Counted from the first letter of the stretch, positions 29,479 to 39,543 are shown. The stretch is 64,000 bases of DNA from Gilliamella sp. Choc4-2 (GCF_001690355.1 NZ_LZHG01000060.1:173061-237060), one strand, 5' to 3'. Notes: a model not told the origin generated them from the sequence alone. Numbers and translations: made by a program.

Positions 29479-31725
29479 ATGGTATCAATTAGAGGAGCAC
29501 ACCAACATAGCGAAGAGCATTACACGCTTACACAATTTGATGTTGAACAATGGATCAAACAAGAGTTATTGTTGACTAACCCAACAGCCTACCAAAAATT
29601 TAAAGATGTTTGGGATTTTTGTTTTGAAAATAGCGCTGGTGCATCTGAACAAATACATTGTTTTCAAAATGCTATAGAAATGGTCGAAATTTTATCAACA
29701 CTTAATATGGACATCAATAGCCTATGTGCTGCATTATTACTTCCTTTTGTTGATACCAAAATTATTCGTCGGGAGGATATTCCCGATGATTTTGATCGCG
29801 AAATTTCTCATATAATTTCAAGCATAGTTAGAATGAAGGAAATTCGCCAACTTCGTGCCATTCGTAATGGCAGCGCGACAACAGAACAAATTGATAGTAT
29901 CCGTCGCATGTTACTGGCTATGGTTAATGATTTTCGTAGTGTAGTGATTAAATTAGCAGAACGCATTACTTACTTACGTAATCTGATGCACTCGCCTCAA
30001 GAAGAACAAGTCCTTGCGGCTAAAGAATGCTTTAATATCTATGCTCCACTTGCAAATCGTCTTGGTATTGGTCAACTAAAATGGGAACTTGAAGATTTTT
30101 GTTTCCGTTATTTATACCCAGATCACTATCGCCTTATTGCAAAAAAATTACAAGAAAAGCGGCTAGATCGAGAATCTTATATCAATCAATTTGTAAAACA
30201 CTTACAAGATTTAATGAATAAAGATCATATTTATGCTGAAGTTTATGGGCGTCCTAAACATATTTATAGTATATGGCGTAAAATGGAGCGTAAGCATCTA
30301 CAATTTGAAGATCTTTATGATATCCGTGCCGTACGGATTATTTGTGACCGTATTGAAGATTGTTACAATGCATTGGGCATTGTTCACAGCCATTACAAGC
30401 ATATTGCTAAAGAGTTTGATGACTATGTTGCAAATCCTAAACCGAATGGCTATCAGTCCATTCATACTGTCGTTTATGGTCCTCAAAATAAAACAATTGA
30501 AATTCAAATCCGTACTGAACAAATGCATAATGATGCTGAACTAGGAATTGCCGCACATTGGAAATATAAGGAAGGCAGCACTGATAAAATGACTGCTTAT
30601 GATCAGCGAATTTCTTGGTTACGCAAATTATTAACATGGCAACAAGAAATGTCTGAAAGTGGCGAAATTCAGGAGGCAGTACGCAGTCAAATTTTTGATG
30701 ATAGAGTATATGTGTTTACCCCTAAAGGTGATGTTGTTGACTTACCTGCTGGCTCAACACCTCTTGATTTTGCTTATCATATACACAGCGATGTGGGGCA
30801 TCGCTGTATTGGTGCCAAAGTAAGCGGAAGAATTGTACCATTTACTTATCATTTAAAAATGGGAGACCAAGTTGAAGTCATTACCCAAAAACAGCCAAAC
30901 CCCAGCCGAGATTGGCTAAACCCTAATACTGGATTTGTTAACAGTAATCGTGCTAGAGCTAAAATTCAAGCTTGGTTTAAAAAACAAGATCGCGATAAAA
31001 ATATCTCCGCAGGAGAACAAATTTTACAAAGTGAACTTGAACCTTTAAACATCAGCTTAAAAAGTGTCGAAAAAATACTTATTAAGAAATATAACGCCCA
31101 TTCATTTAATGAAGTATTAGCCGGTATTGGTAGTGGTGATGTTAGAATCAACCAATTAGTCAATTTTATTAATGCTCAATTTAATAAACCAACAGCTGAA
31201 GAAGAAGACGAAGCGGCATTAAAACAAATTGCCCAAAAATCGAATACTCAATCAAAAAATACCAATAAAAAAGGTAGTGAAATCATCATTGAGGGAGTAG
31301 AGAACCTAATGTATACCATTGCTAACTGTTGCCGCCCTATTCCAATCGATCCGATTATAGGGTTTGTTACCCAAGGAAGAGGTATATCAATTCATCGTGC
31401 TGATTGTGAACAATTGCAAGAACTTAAAAACCATGCTCCAGAACGCATTACCAACGCCATTTGGAGTGATAACACTCTCTCAAGCTACACAATGGTAGTA
31501 AAAATCATTGCAAACGATCGCAGCGGGTTATTACGAGATATCACAACCATTTTAGCTAATGAAAAAGTTAGCGTGCTTGGTTTAATTAGCCGTTCTGACA
31601 CGAAGCAACAGTTAGCTACCATTGACGTCGATATGGAAGTTTTCGATCAAAATTCACTAAATCGTGTACTTAATAAAATAAAACAACTCCCCGATGTTAT
31701 TGAAGCAAAACGTTTTCAAGACTAA
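29479..31725 (+). CDS. relA: (p)ppGpp synthetase RelA
   Basis: Ribosome-associated alarmone synthetase activated by uncharged tRNA. The 748 residues are typical. The N-terminal hydrolase-like domain lacks the HD pair (AALLLPFVDTKII), so it is expected to be synthetase-only, unlike SpoT. The synthetase domain has YDIRAVRIIC and PKPNGYQSIHTVV. TGS (about 410-470), zinc-finger/helical (CCRPIP) and ACT (about 670-748) domains follow. It is convergent with folA. Confidence 0.96.
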   Translation: MVSIRGAHQHSEEHYTLTQFDVEQWIKQELLLTNPTAYQKFKDVWDFCFENSAGASEQIHCFQNAIEMVEILSTLNMDINSLCAALLLPFVDTKIIRREDIPDDFDREISHIISSIVRMKEIRQLRAIRNGSATTEQIDSIRRMLLAMVNDFRSVVIKLAERITYLRNLMHSPQEEQVLAAKECFNIYAPLANRLGIGQLKWELEDFCFRYLYPDHYRLIAKKLQEKRLDRESYINQFVKHLQDLMNKDHIYAEVYGRPKHIYSIWRKMERKHLQFEDLYDIRAVRIICDRIEDCYNALGIVHSHYKHIAKEFDDYVANPKPNGYQSIHTVVYGPQNKTIEIQIRTEQMHNDAELGIAAHWKYKEGSTDKMTAYDQRISWLRKLLTWQQEMSESGEIQEAVRSQIFDDRVYVFTPKGDVVDLPAGSTPLDFAYHIHSDVGHRCIGAKVSGRIVPFTYHLKMGDQVEVITQKQPNPSRDWLNPNTGFVNSNRARAKIQAWFKKQDRDKNISAGEQILQSELEPLNISLKSVEKILIKKYNAHSFNEVLAGIGSGDVRINQLVNFINAQFNKPTAEEEDEAALKQIAQKSNTQSKNTNKKGSEIIIEGVENLMYTIANCCRPIPIDPIIGFVTQGRGISIHRADCEQLQELKNHAPERITNAIWSDNTLSSYTMVVKIIANDRSGLLRDITTILANEKVSVLGLISRSDTKQQLATIDVDMEVFDQNSLNRVLNKIKQLPDVIEAKRFQD

Positions 31726-31768
31726 TACATTAAGTTTGCGATAATAATGTCATCATGAAAAAGAACAA

Positions 31769-32272
31769 TTACGCAATACGTTCTAAAATTTCAAATTTGT
31801 AGTTGTATGGGTTTTTATTATCTGCTTGATGATAATCCTGAAAAATTGTTTGCCATTGTTTTGATAAGTACTCTGGAAAATAAGTATCGCCTTGTAACTT
31901 TGCATCGATATGAGTTAAATAAAGGCGATTGACCAACGGTAATACCTGATCATAAATATTCCCACCACCAATAATAAATGCCTCTTGTGCACATTGAGCT
32001 TTAGCTAATAAAATAGCCTCATCAGTAGATCGAACCCAACTAACATTGGAATCAACCTCAACTTTTATATCAGCGCGTCGCGTAACAATTATATTTTTTC
32101 GATTAGGTAATGGTTTACCAATAGATTCAAATGTTTTTCGTCCCATTATAACGGGTTTATTGAGTGTATTTTGTTTAAACCAAGCCAAATCGGCTGGTAG
32201 ATGCCAAGGCATTTGATTATTTAAACCAATAACACGATTATGAGCCATCGCCACAATAATGCTTAAGATCAT
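31769..32272 (-). CDS. folA: dihydrofolate reductase
   Basis: Reduces dihydrofolate with NADPH. The 167 residues include AMAHNRVIGLNNQMPWHLPADLAWF in two overlapping motifs, with the catalytic acid Asp in LPADL. The NADPH-binding segments are MGRKTFESIGKPLPNR and FIIGGGNIYDQVLP. Its start lies 2 bp after the stop of the upstream glycosyltransferase, so the two are cotranscribed, an unusual partner for folA. Confidence 0.96.
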   Translation of the reverse strand: MILSIIVAMAHNRVIGLNNQMPWHLPADLAWFKQNTLNKPVIMGRKTFESIGKPLPNRKNIIVTRRADIKVEVDSNVSWVRSTDEAILLAKAQCAQEAFIIGGGNIYDQVLPLVNRLYLTHIDAKLQGDTYFPEYLSKQWQTIFQDYHQADNKNPYNYKFEILERIA

Positions 32273-32274
32273 AT

Positions 32275-33339
32275 TTATACATATCCTAAAGATTTAATTC
32301 GTTGTTTCACATTCTCAGGAAAAATAGTTTGGCACCACAATCGTTTACTTAAAGATAGCAAGGGTTCTTTTTTCCCTGCAACAATCCAATTAGCTAACTC
32401 TGTAGCAACATCAGGATAAACGACTGGTTTTGGAAAGGGTAAATCCAGCCAGTATTTAAGCTTTATGCTATTTAAATTTTCCATTACTGTTGCCATATCT
32501 AAAGTTTGCAAACATTGAGCATTATAGATTTGTTCAAACTGACCAGAAACGGGCTTGGTTAAAATCTTTTTACCAAGCACTAAAGCTTCTGAAATTAGAG
32601 CAAAACCTGTATTTGAGATAATACCAGAACAGCTAATTAAAGCTTGCGTAAAGCTATCACGACTCAATGGTTGCAAAATAATATTACCTTCTTGTTCTAT
32701 TTGCTTAACATATGGATGAAAACAGATAAAATTGTGGCTAGGAAACGATTTTAGTAGCCCTATAATTTCATTTAATTCTTCAAATGGTAAATATACAACA
32801 ATATTACCATCTTCTGTAGGGGAAATAGGAAACGAATCAATCATGGGAGGAAGTAATTTATGACCAAAATGAAACCAATGCAAACCAATAGGCAAGGTTA
32901 CAGGTGCATAATACTTCATAATGACATTAGCAATAAGACCGTATTCTTTCGGCTTAAGATACTGACATACAGCTTGATTGCTGATGCCCAAGCATTCCCG
33001 ATGTTGGTAATGTGCAGCCCATGCGCTTACAGGCTCAAAATCACTAATAATGCAATCATATTTTGATAAGTCAAGTTCACGAACATCTTTGATTAATCGA
33101 AAAGCTCTAATACGTTGCACAGTTTTACGGAAATTAATCTTACCATTTAGCGTTGCAAAAGTAACTCCACGGAAAGCCCTATAATTTCCAAAAGAATCCA
33201 TATCGAAATAATCCTTCGGATCTCTGCCACTCAAAATATAATCAACATCAACCCCTAATTTTTTTAATGCTTTGGCTAACGTTCGACAACGACTAATATG
33301 ACCATTTCCCGTTCCTTGAATACCAAAAAGAATTTTCAT
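32275..33339 (-). CDS. MJ1255-type glycosyltransferase (GT-B fold)
   Basis: About 354 residues. The N-terminus MKILFGIQGTGNGHISRCR is the nucleotide-sugar glycosyltransferase signature of the MJ1255/YjbI-like group (GT28-related). The acceptor-binding region and a late GIISNTGFALISEALVLGKK donor-binding motif are clear. There is no signal peptide or membrane segment, so it probably acts at the inner face of the membrane or in the cytosol. The start at 33339 is chosen by homology; an in-frame GTG at 33354 is possible. Substrate unknown. It leads a two-gene operon with folA. Confidence 0.75.
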   Translation of the reverse strand: MKILFGIQGTGNGHISRCRTLAKALKKLGVDVDYILSGRDPKDYFDMDSFGNYRAFRGVTFATLNGKINFRKTVQRIRAFRLIKDVRELDLSKYDCIISDFEPVSAWAAHYQHRECLGISNQAVCQYLKPKEYGLIANVIMKYYAPVTLPIGLHWFHFGHKLLPPMIDSFPISPTEDGNIVVYLPFEELNEIIGLLKSFPSHNFICFHPYVKQIEQEGNIILQPLSRDSFTQALISCSGIISNTGFALISEALVLGKKILTKPVSGQFEQIYNAQCLQTLDMATVMENLNSIKLKYWLDLPFPKPVVYPDVATELANWIVAGKKEPLLSLSKRLWCQTIFPENVKQRIKSLGYV

Positions 33340-33443
33340 ATCGCTATTATTCACCCATTAATATTGGTTAATATGATATCAGAACAAAAAATAATTATCT
33401 TTATTATTTTAAGTCAAAGCTAATGTTACACGCTCGTTAAACA

Positions 33444-33463
33444 TATTTTCATGTATGAAAATA
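33444..33463. repeat. 20-bp perfect palindrome upstream of the glycosyltransferase-folA operon
   Basis: Half-sites TATTTTCAT and ATGAAAATA are separated by GT. The palindrome lies about 105 bp before the operon start, in the position of a transcription-factor operator. The regulator is unknown. Confidence 0.6.
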
Positions 33464-33590
33464 ACAAAAATAAAACGCTTTAGTTGTTACTTATAATTGC
33501 AGCAAAACTTCAATCATTGTTTATTATACAGTGACTGAGTTAATAAATTAGTTAATAGAAACATAATCATATATTACCGTATAACAAACA

Positions 33591-33665
33591 TTTAATCATT
33601 AAGTTATAGAATTAATATATTTTTAATATCCAATTACTATAACTTACATAAAAATAATGATTAAA
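33591..33665. repeat. nested 10+9-bp inverted repeats (possible long hairpin)
   Basis: The outer arms are TTTAATCATT (33591-33600) and AATGATTAAA (33656-33665). The inner arms are AAGTTATAG and CTATAACTT. The right side has a 10-nt insertion between arms. Nineteen paired positions exceed what is casually expected even in A+T-rich DNA. It could be a folded RNA or a small inverted-repeat element. Confidence 0.6.
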
Positions 33666-34183
33666 AAACGTGCTATTTAGTTTTATTTCTTGTAAAATAA
33701 TGGTTATCAACTATCGGTGAGTTAAACGATAAATAATTTTGAATGTTAACAAAAGTGTTATCAATAGATAATTTACCATCAGTAACATATTCATTATAAC
33801 AATGATTATTAATTTGCTATTTAGCCTAGTTTTATCCTAAAAATTTCTTCTAATTTTGCTGTTTTTATTATGTTAATATCTAAGACTATATCCAGCGAGC
33901 AACTGAAAATTGCTCACTAAAGTAATAAAGGCTTTCGTCTTACTTGTGATTTAATCTTTACAAAGCTGTAGGCTACATGGATAACCACAATTATCGAAAA
34001 CAATATCTACCTACAAAACCTAGTTTAGATAATAGCAATACTTATTCCTAAATTGACCTAAAATAATTACTAAAAAATTTTAACTAAAAAGTAAATTTTG
34101 AGAATCATCACCGTAGCACTAGCAAACCACCGTTATGAATTATTGCATTAAAAAATCATTAATTAAATTAAAATAGGAATATT

Positions 34184-35722
34184 ATGAAACGCCGAAATTT
34201 TTTGATAAATATTAGCGCAGTTCTAAGCGGATTAGCCGTAACTAAAACTTTTGCGAAAATGGATCATTCAATGATATCGGGTCAAATGTGTGGGCAAAAT
34301 TCTGCTAATTGTAAAATGGGGGATAACATGCACGAACATATGCATATGACCAATACAAAAACGTCTCAAAAGCTTTTACCAACATCATCATTTCCAAAAG
34401 GGCTTAATTTACCGCTTTTAGCCAATTTAAAAAATGAAAGTACAAAACAAGGTATATTTGAGGCAACGTTAAATTTGAAATCTGTTAAAATTTCGCTAAT
34501 ACCTGAGTTAACAACTGAATTTTGGACATATAATGGTATGGTTCCGGGACCTAAAATTGAGGTATTTGAAGGTGATCAAGTCAAAATAACAGTTAAAAAT
34601 GATTTATCACAACCTACAACCGTACATTGGCATGGTTTATTGATTCCTGCTGATCAAGATGGTAATCCACAAGATGAAATCCCTGCCGGAAGCAGTCGAA
34701 TTTATGAGTTTACCATTCCTAAAGGTTCTGCTGGAACCTATTGGTATCACCCTCACGGGCATAATACTGTCGCTGAACAAGTTTATCATGGTTTAGCGGG
34801 TACCTTTATCGTACGTAGTAAAAATGATCCTTTAAGTGATATACCTGAACAAAACTGGTTTTTTTCTGATTTAAAATTAACTGATAAAGGTCAAATTGCG
34901 AATAATTCAATGGCTGATTGGATGAACGGTCGTGAGGGACAATTTGTGCTAATCAACGGTTCGTACCAACCTAAAATAAAAGTTAATGGCACCACACGTA
35001 TCAGAATATGGAACGCTTGTTCTGGTCGATACCTTAATCTTTCTATCCCTGGATGTGATGTCTATCTAGTGGGCAGTGATGGTGGATTATTAGCTCAACC
35101 TTATTTACTCAATAAACCATTATTATTAACACCAGCAGAGCGGGCTGAATTGGTTATTATTCCAAAACACTCTGGACTATTTTACCTTCAATCTATTAGT
35201 TATGATCGCGGAAAAATGGGCGATATCCCACCAGAACAAGATTTTATACTTGCTGAATTAGAGCTTAACAAAGCTGATTCTTTTGATTTACCAACTACAC
35301 TACGCCAGTTACCCATTTTAGGAGAACCTGTAGCTCATAAATCTATTGAATATACAGAAGCTATGGATATGAAAGAACCCAGAGGGAATATGATTTTTTT
35401 AATTAATGGAAAACGACACGACATGTCAAGAGTTGATTTAGAAAGTAAAATTCACGATGTAGAAGAGTGGACAATTATTAATAATTCACACATGGATCAT
35501 AATTTTCATATACATGGCACCCAATTTATCGTGCTATCACATGAGTTAAATGGTGTAAAAACACCACCTGACTATGTAGCGCTAAAAGATACAATTAATC
35601 TCCGCCCACATGAAAAGATTACACTTAAAATGCAACAAAACTTTACAGGCCTTCGTATGTACCACTGTCATATTATCGAGCATGAAACACTAGGTATGAT
35701 GGGACAATTACTTGTCAAATAA
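34184..35722 (+). CDS. periplasmic multicopper oxidase (CueO-like) with Met/His-rich N-terminus
   Basis: Probably oxidises Cu(I) in the periplasm for copper tolerance. Over 512 residues, MKRRNFLIN suggests a Tat signal (RR-x-F-L). Residues 26-55 form a Met/His segment (DHSM, MHEHMHM) likely to bind copper. All four copper motifs are present: HWHG (148-151), HPHGH (189-193), HNFHIHGTQF and HCHIIEHETLGMM, the last with a type 1 Met ligand. Three cupredoxin domains are expected. It stands alone and ends at a strong terminator. The nearest named relatives are CueO, PcoA and FtsP; FtsP is excluded because it lacks the copper ligands. Confidence 0.85.
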   Translation: MKRRNFLINISAVLSGLAVTKTFAKMDHSMISGQMCGQNSANCKMGDNMHEHMHMTNTKTSQKLLPTSSFPKGLNLPLLANLKNESTKQGIFEATLNLKSVKISLIPELTTEFWTYNGMVPGPKIEVFEGDQVKITVKNDLSQPTTVHWHGLLIPADQDGNPQDEIPAGSSRIYEFTIPKGSAGTYWYHPHGHNTVAEQVYHGLAGTFIVRSKNDPLSDIPEQNWFFSDLKLTDKGQIANNSMADWMNGREGQFVLINGSYQPKIKVNGTTRIRIWNACSGRYLNLSIPGCDVYLVGSDGGLLAQPYLLNKPLLLTPAERAELVIIPKHSGLFYLQSISYDRGKMGDIPPEQDFILAELELNKADSFDLPTTLRQLPILGEPVAHKSIEYTEAMDMKEPRGNMIFLINGKRHDMSRVDLESKIHDVEEWTIINNSHMDHNFHIHGTQFIVLSHELNGVKTPPDYVALKDTINLRPHEKITLKMQQNFTGLRMYHCHIIEHETLGMMGQLLVK

Positions 35723-35737
35723 TACCTCTTCATTGCC

Positions 35738-35780
35738 CCTCTATTTTTAAACTTCATTGGCTAAAAATAGAGGTTTTTTT
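35738..35780 (+). terminator. intrinsic terminator of the multicopper oxidase gene
   Basis: A perfect 12-bp stem CCTCTATTTTTA / TAAAAATAGAGG with a 12-nt loop and a 7-T tail. It lies 15 bp after the stop codon. Confidence 0.92.
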
Positions 35781-35868
35781 ATCATAATAAAAAACCTTAA
35801 TATATAACCTTCTATAACAAATAATATTTGTTTTTCATTTTGGCAAAAAATGCTAACATATCACAATT

Positions 35869-36207
35869 ATGAATGTGATCTATTATTGGCAAAAACTTAG
35901 CAAACGTTTAATTTTTAAAACGACTTTTTCGCACTTACTATTAGGTGTAATTGCTGTTGGATTTGGCTCATGGCAACAAAATACCCTATCTGTAGAATCT
36001 TCTACGTCAAATATTGGTATTATCGCAATAACGCAAGATTATAAGACAACAGTGAGAACGAAATCACAAAATTTATCTCAATCACAAAAACATCATGATT
36101 TAATCGAACTTATCATACAAAATTATCATGATATTTCACCGAGTAAAGCTATTCGTTTATCTTCCCTTTATAATGGTATAAGAGCGGGGCCAAGTGTTAC
36201 CATTTAA
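35869..36207 (+). CDS. secM: secretion monitor SecM (short, divergent)
   Basis: Its translation arrest senses export capacity and raises SecA synthesis. The 112 residues are shorter than the 170 of E. coli SecM. Identity comes from three points: the position directly before secA-mutT, the signal-peptide core FSHLLLGVIAVGFGS resembling HLLLGMVAASLG of E. coli, and the C-terminal arrest core GIRAGP at 103-108, four residues before the stop. The upstream contacts of the E. coli motif (F-x4-WI) are not conserved: the equivalent residues are S, L and S. Arrest strength is therefore uncertain. A 6-bp inverted repeat (ATCACA/TGTGAT) brackets the start codon. Confidence 0.88.
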   Translation: MNVIYYWQKLSKRLIFKTTFSHLLLGVIAVGFGSWQQNTLSVESSTSNIGIIAITQDYKTTVRTKSQNLSQSQKHHDLIELIIQNYHDISPSKAIRLSSLYNGIRAGPSVTI

Positions 36208-36293
36208 CGAGTATGTAACTCGATAAAATTGATATTTTATACTTATTATTAAGCCAAGGTTTTACATCCTATATTAAACACTAGAGAAATATT

Positions 36294-39020
36294 ATGTTAT
36301 TAAACTTATTAACCAAAGTATTTGGTAGCCGTAATGAGCGCGTATTAAAAACCATGCGTAAACGAGTTGAAAAAATCAATGCACTTGAACCTACAATGGA
36401 AGCATTATCTGATGATGAGCTTAAAGCTAAAACAACTGAATTTAAACAAAAATTGGCATCAGGCACACAATTAGATGATATTTTAGAAGAAGCTTTTGCC
36501 GTAGTGCGTGAAGCTAGTAAACGTGTATTTGGTATGCGACATTTTGATGTGCAATTAATTGGTGGTATGGTACTAAACGAACGCTGTATTGCTGAAATGC
36601 GTACCGGAGAAGGTAAAACATTAACCGCAACACTACCGGCTTATTTAAATGCATTAAGTGGTAAAGGAGTTCATGTTGTAACTGTTAATGACTACTTAGC
36701 TCAACGTGATGCCGAAAATAATCGTCCATTATTTGAATTTTTAGGTTTAACTGTAGGCATTAATTTGCCTAACATGCCTCCACAAATGAAACGTGATGCT
36801 TACCATGCCGATATCACTTATGGAACAAATAATGAATATGGTTTTGATTATTTACGCGACAATATGGTGTTTAATAAAGAGTCACGCGTACAACGCCCAT
36901 TGCATTATGCCCTAGTCGATGAAGTTGACTCAATTTTAATTGATGAAGCTAGAACACCGTTAATTATTTCAGGTCAAGCAGAAGATAGTTCCGACAAATA
37001 TATCAGCGTGGATAGAATTATTCCGCATTTGATCCGCCAAGAAAAAGAAGATTCAGACCAATTTCAGGGTGAAGGAGACTTTTCAATTGATGAAAAATCA
37101 CGCCAAGTTAATTTAACTGAACGAGGTTTAATCAAAGTTGAAGAATTGCTTATAAAGCAAGGCATAATGAAAAGCGAAGAATCGCTTTATGCACCGGCAA
37201 ATATTGTATTAATGCATCATGTTAATGCCGCTTTACGTGCTCATCATTTATTCCATCGTGATGTCGATTATATTGTCAAAGATGGTGAAATTATTATTGT
37301 TGATGAGCACACAGGTCGAACTATGGAAGGCCGTCGTTGGTCTGACGGCTTACATCAAGCCGTTGAAGCCAAAGAACATGTAAAAATTCAAAATGAAAAT
37401 CAAACATTAGCGTCAATTACTTTCCAAAACTATTTCCGTTTGTATAAAAAGCTAGCTGGTATGACAGGTACAGCCGATACAGAAGCATTCGAATTTAATC
37501 AAATTTATGGATTAGATACTATTGTCATTCCAACTAATCGCCCAATGTTACGTAAAGATCAGTCTGATCTGGTTTACATGACCGAAAAAGAAAAAATCAA
37601 TGCGATTGTGACTGATGTCCAAGCGTGTATCAAACGAGGGCAACCAGTTCTAGTTGGTACCGCATCAATCGAAAAATCGGAGCTTGTATCAAACGCATTT
37701 AAAAAAGTGGGTATTAAACACAATGTATTAAATGCAAAGTTCCATGCTCAAGAAGCTGAAATCATTGCTAATGCAGGTAGCAAAGGTGCAGTTACCATTG
37801 CAACAAATATGGCCGGTCGTGGTACCGATATTATGTTAGGCGGAAACTGGCAAAGTGATGTAGCTAAAATTGAAAACCCAACGCCTGAAGATATTGAAAA
37901 AGCTAAAAAAGCTTGGCAAATAAGGCATGAAGAAGTTATTGCGCTTGGTGGGCTGTACATTCTAGGAACAGAACGCCATGAATCACGTCGTATTGACAAT
38001 CAGCTGCGAGGGCGTGCTGGTCGTCAAGGTGATCCTGGTGCATCACGTTTCTATCTTTCTCTTGAAGATCCATTAATGAGAATCTTTGCATCAGAACGTG
38101 TCGGTAATATGATGCGTAAACTAGGTATGAAAGAAGGTGAAGCCATTGAACATCCATGGGTTACCAAAGCAATTGCTAATGCACAAAAGAAAGTTGAAAG
38201 CCGAAATTTTGATATACGTAAACAGTTACTTGAATACGATGACGTCGCTAACGATCAACGTAAAGCTATCTATCGCCAACGAAATGAATTACTGGATAAT
38301 TCAGAAATTAAAGAAACAATTGATTCAATTCGAGTAGATGTCTTTAATGCACTGATTAATCGTTATATTCCACCTCAATCAATGGAAGAAATGTGGGATG
38401 TTACTGGGCTTGAGACCGCACTTAAAACAGACTTTGATTTAAACTTACCAATTTCTAAATGGCTCGAAGAAGAACCGAATCTTTATGAAGAAACGCTACG
38501 CGAACGTATTTTACAGCTCGCTCACCAACATTATCTAGAGAAAGAAAATATTGCTGGCTCAGAAGCTTTTAGACAGTTTGAAAAAACAGTAATGTTACAA
38601 ACACTGGATAATTTATGGAAAGAACACCTTGCTTCAATGGATTATTTACGTCAAGGTATTCATTTACGGGGTTATGCACAAAAAGATCCTAAACAAGAGT
38701 ATAAACGTGAATCATTCAATATGTTCGCAGACATGCTAGAAACACTTAAATATGATGTTATTGGCATTCTTAGCCGGGTGGTAATTCGTTCTCAAGAAGA
38801 AGTCGAAGAGGCAGAGCGCCAACGGTTAGCAGAAATGGAAAAATTGTCCACTAAACAACAAGCTAGCCATCAATCTACCACTAATATAAACAGTGGAGTC
38901 GAAGATGAAGTAAATACCATGCAGCCAATTGCTCGTCATGAAGCAAAAGTTGGGCGTAATGATCTTTGTCCTTGCGGTTCAAGAAAAAAATATAAACATT
39001 GTCATGGGGCTGTTCAATAA
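36294..39020 (+). CDS. secA: preprotein translocase ATPase SecA
   Basis: The motor that pushes unfolded preproteins through SecYEG. It has 908 residues (E. coli 901). Walker A is [14 protein letters not shown] near residue 102, and [15 protein letters not shown] carries Walker B. The second NBD has [17 protein letters not shown], followed by [18 protein letters not shown]. The C-terminal zinc motif is [14 protein letters not shown]. It lies 86 bp after secM. Its own ribosome site (AGAGAAA) is weak, which fits secM-coupled control. Two small hairpins (36208-36222 and 36223-36240) fill the start of the gap. Confidence 0.98.
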   Translation: MLLNLLTKVFGSRNERVLKTMRKRVEKINALEPTMEALSDDELKAKTTEFKQKLASGTQLDDILEEAFAVVREASKRVFGMRHFDVQLIGGMVLNERCIAEMRTGEGKTLTATLPAYLNALSGKGVHVVTVNDYLAQRDAENNRPLFEFLGLTVGINLPNMPPQMKRDAYHADITYGTNNEYGFDYLRDNMVFNKESRVQRPLHYALVDEVDSILIDEARTPLIISGQAEDSSDKYISVDRIIPHLIRQEKEDSDQFQGEGDFSIDEKSRQVNLTERGLIKVEELLIKQGIMKSEESLYAPANIVLMHHVNAALRAHHLFHRDVDYIVKDGEIIIVDEHTGRTMEGRRWSDGLHQAVEAKEHVKIQNENQTLASITFQNYFRLYKKLAGMTGTADTEAFEFNQIYGLDTIVIPTNRPMLRKDQSDLVYMTEKEKINAIVTDVQACIKRGQPVLVGTASIEKSELVSNAFKKVGIKHNVLNAKFHAQEAEIIANAGSKGAVTIATNMAGRGTDIMLGGNWQSDVAKIENPTPEDIEKAKKAWQIRHEEVIALGGLYILGTERHESRRIDNQLRGRAGRQGDPGASRFYLSLEDPLMRIFASERVGNMMRKLGMKEGEAIEHPWVTKAIANAQKKVESRNFDIRKQLLEYDDVANDQRKAIYRQRNELLDNSEIKETIDSIRVDVFNALINRYIPPQSMEEMWDVTGLETALKTDFDLNLPISKWLEEEPNLYEETLRERILQLAHQHYLEKENIAGSEAFRQFEKTVMLQTLDNLWKEHLASMDYLRQGIHLRGYAQKDPKQEYKRESFNMFADMLETLKYDVIGILSRVVIRSQEEVEEAERQRLAEMEKLSTKQQASHQSTTNINSGVEDEVNTMQPIARHEAKVGRNDLCPCGSRKKYKHCHGAVQ

Positions 39021-39082
39021 ATAAAAAATTTAGTATCATCAAATTACTTTGAATATTTAATCGCCGATCACTGGCGGCGTTG

Positions 39083-39118
39083 AAAATTCAGGGAAAATAC
39101 CTACTTTCCCTGAATTTT
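39083..39118 (+). terminator. strong hairpin between secA and mutT
   Basis: A perfect 14-bp stem AAAATTCAGGGAAA / TTTCCCTGAATTTT with an 8-nt loop, 62 bp after secA. The stem ends in TTTT, giving a partial U-tract. It may attenuate rather than abolish read-through into mutT, which begins 21 bp later. Confidence 0.65.
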
Positions 39119-39138
39119 ACTCATAGACAGACAGAATT

Positions 39139-39543
39139 ATGAAAAAACATACTGAAATTGCTATAGGTATTATTCGTTCACAAGATTGTCAAATCTTCAT
39201 CACTCAGCGCGGAGAGGATTCACACCTCGCTGGTTTTTGGGAATTCCCTGGTGGAAAAATTGAATTAGATGAGACTCCCTATCAAACCCTACAACGCGAA
39301 ATTTTAGAAGAAGTCGATATTCATATAAATCAAGCTCAATTTTTAAAAGTGGTCAATCATAGCTATGATGATCGCGATATTACCATCCATGCCTATTTAG
39401 TTGAAGAATGGGACGGTGTACCTTTTGCTAAAGAAGGGCAGCCAAGTCGTTGGGTCGCACAAGAAGATTTGAATGCCGATGAATTTCCAGATGCCAATCG
39501 ACCTATTATTGAAATGTTAAAAAATTTAGATAAACAAATCTAA
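39139..39543 (+). CDS. mutT: 8-oxo-dGTP diphosphatase
   Basis: Removes mutagenic 8-oxo-dGTP from the nucleotide pool. The 134 residues have the Nudix box GGKIELDETPYQ...REILEEVDI. The catalytic REILEE core is intact, but the usual Gly near the end of the box (EExG) is Asp here. Its position behind secA is as in E. coli. Confidence 0.92.
   Translation: MKKHTEIAIGIIRSQDCQIFITQRGEDSHLAGFWEFPGGKIELDETPYQTLQREILEEVDIHINQAQFLKVVNHSYDDRDITIHAYLVEEWDGVPFAKEGQPSRWVAQEDLNADEFPDANRPIIEMLKNLDKQI

Larger units (their letters stand above)
33340..34183. other. 844-bp divergent gene-free region
   Basis: No credible coding frame. Besides the palindromes listed separately, a less A+T-rich patch (about 33890-34000) holds a GAGCAA/TTGCTC hairpin (33897-33915), an AAGTAA/TTACTT pair just after, and an 11-bp palindrome TGTAGGCTACA. 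A small RNA is possible but unproven. Confidence 0.45.

Noticed and set aside
29479..31725. SpoT rather than RelA for the (p)ppGpp synthetase
   Set aside because: The hydrolase HD pair is replaced (FVDTK), and the gene follows rlmD, the RelA context.
34184..35722. FtsP (SufI) identity for the multicopper oxidase
   Set aside because: All four copper-ligand motifs are intact, whereas FtsP has lost them.
35860..35879. ATCACA/TGTGAT inverted repeat around the secM start, considered as a CRP site
   Set aside because: The halves are in inverted order compared with TGTGA-N6-TCACA, so it is not a CRP box; kept only as a small possible hairpin.
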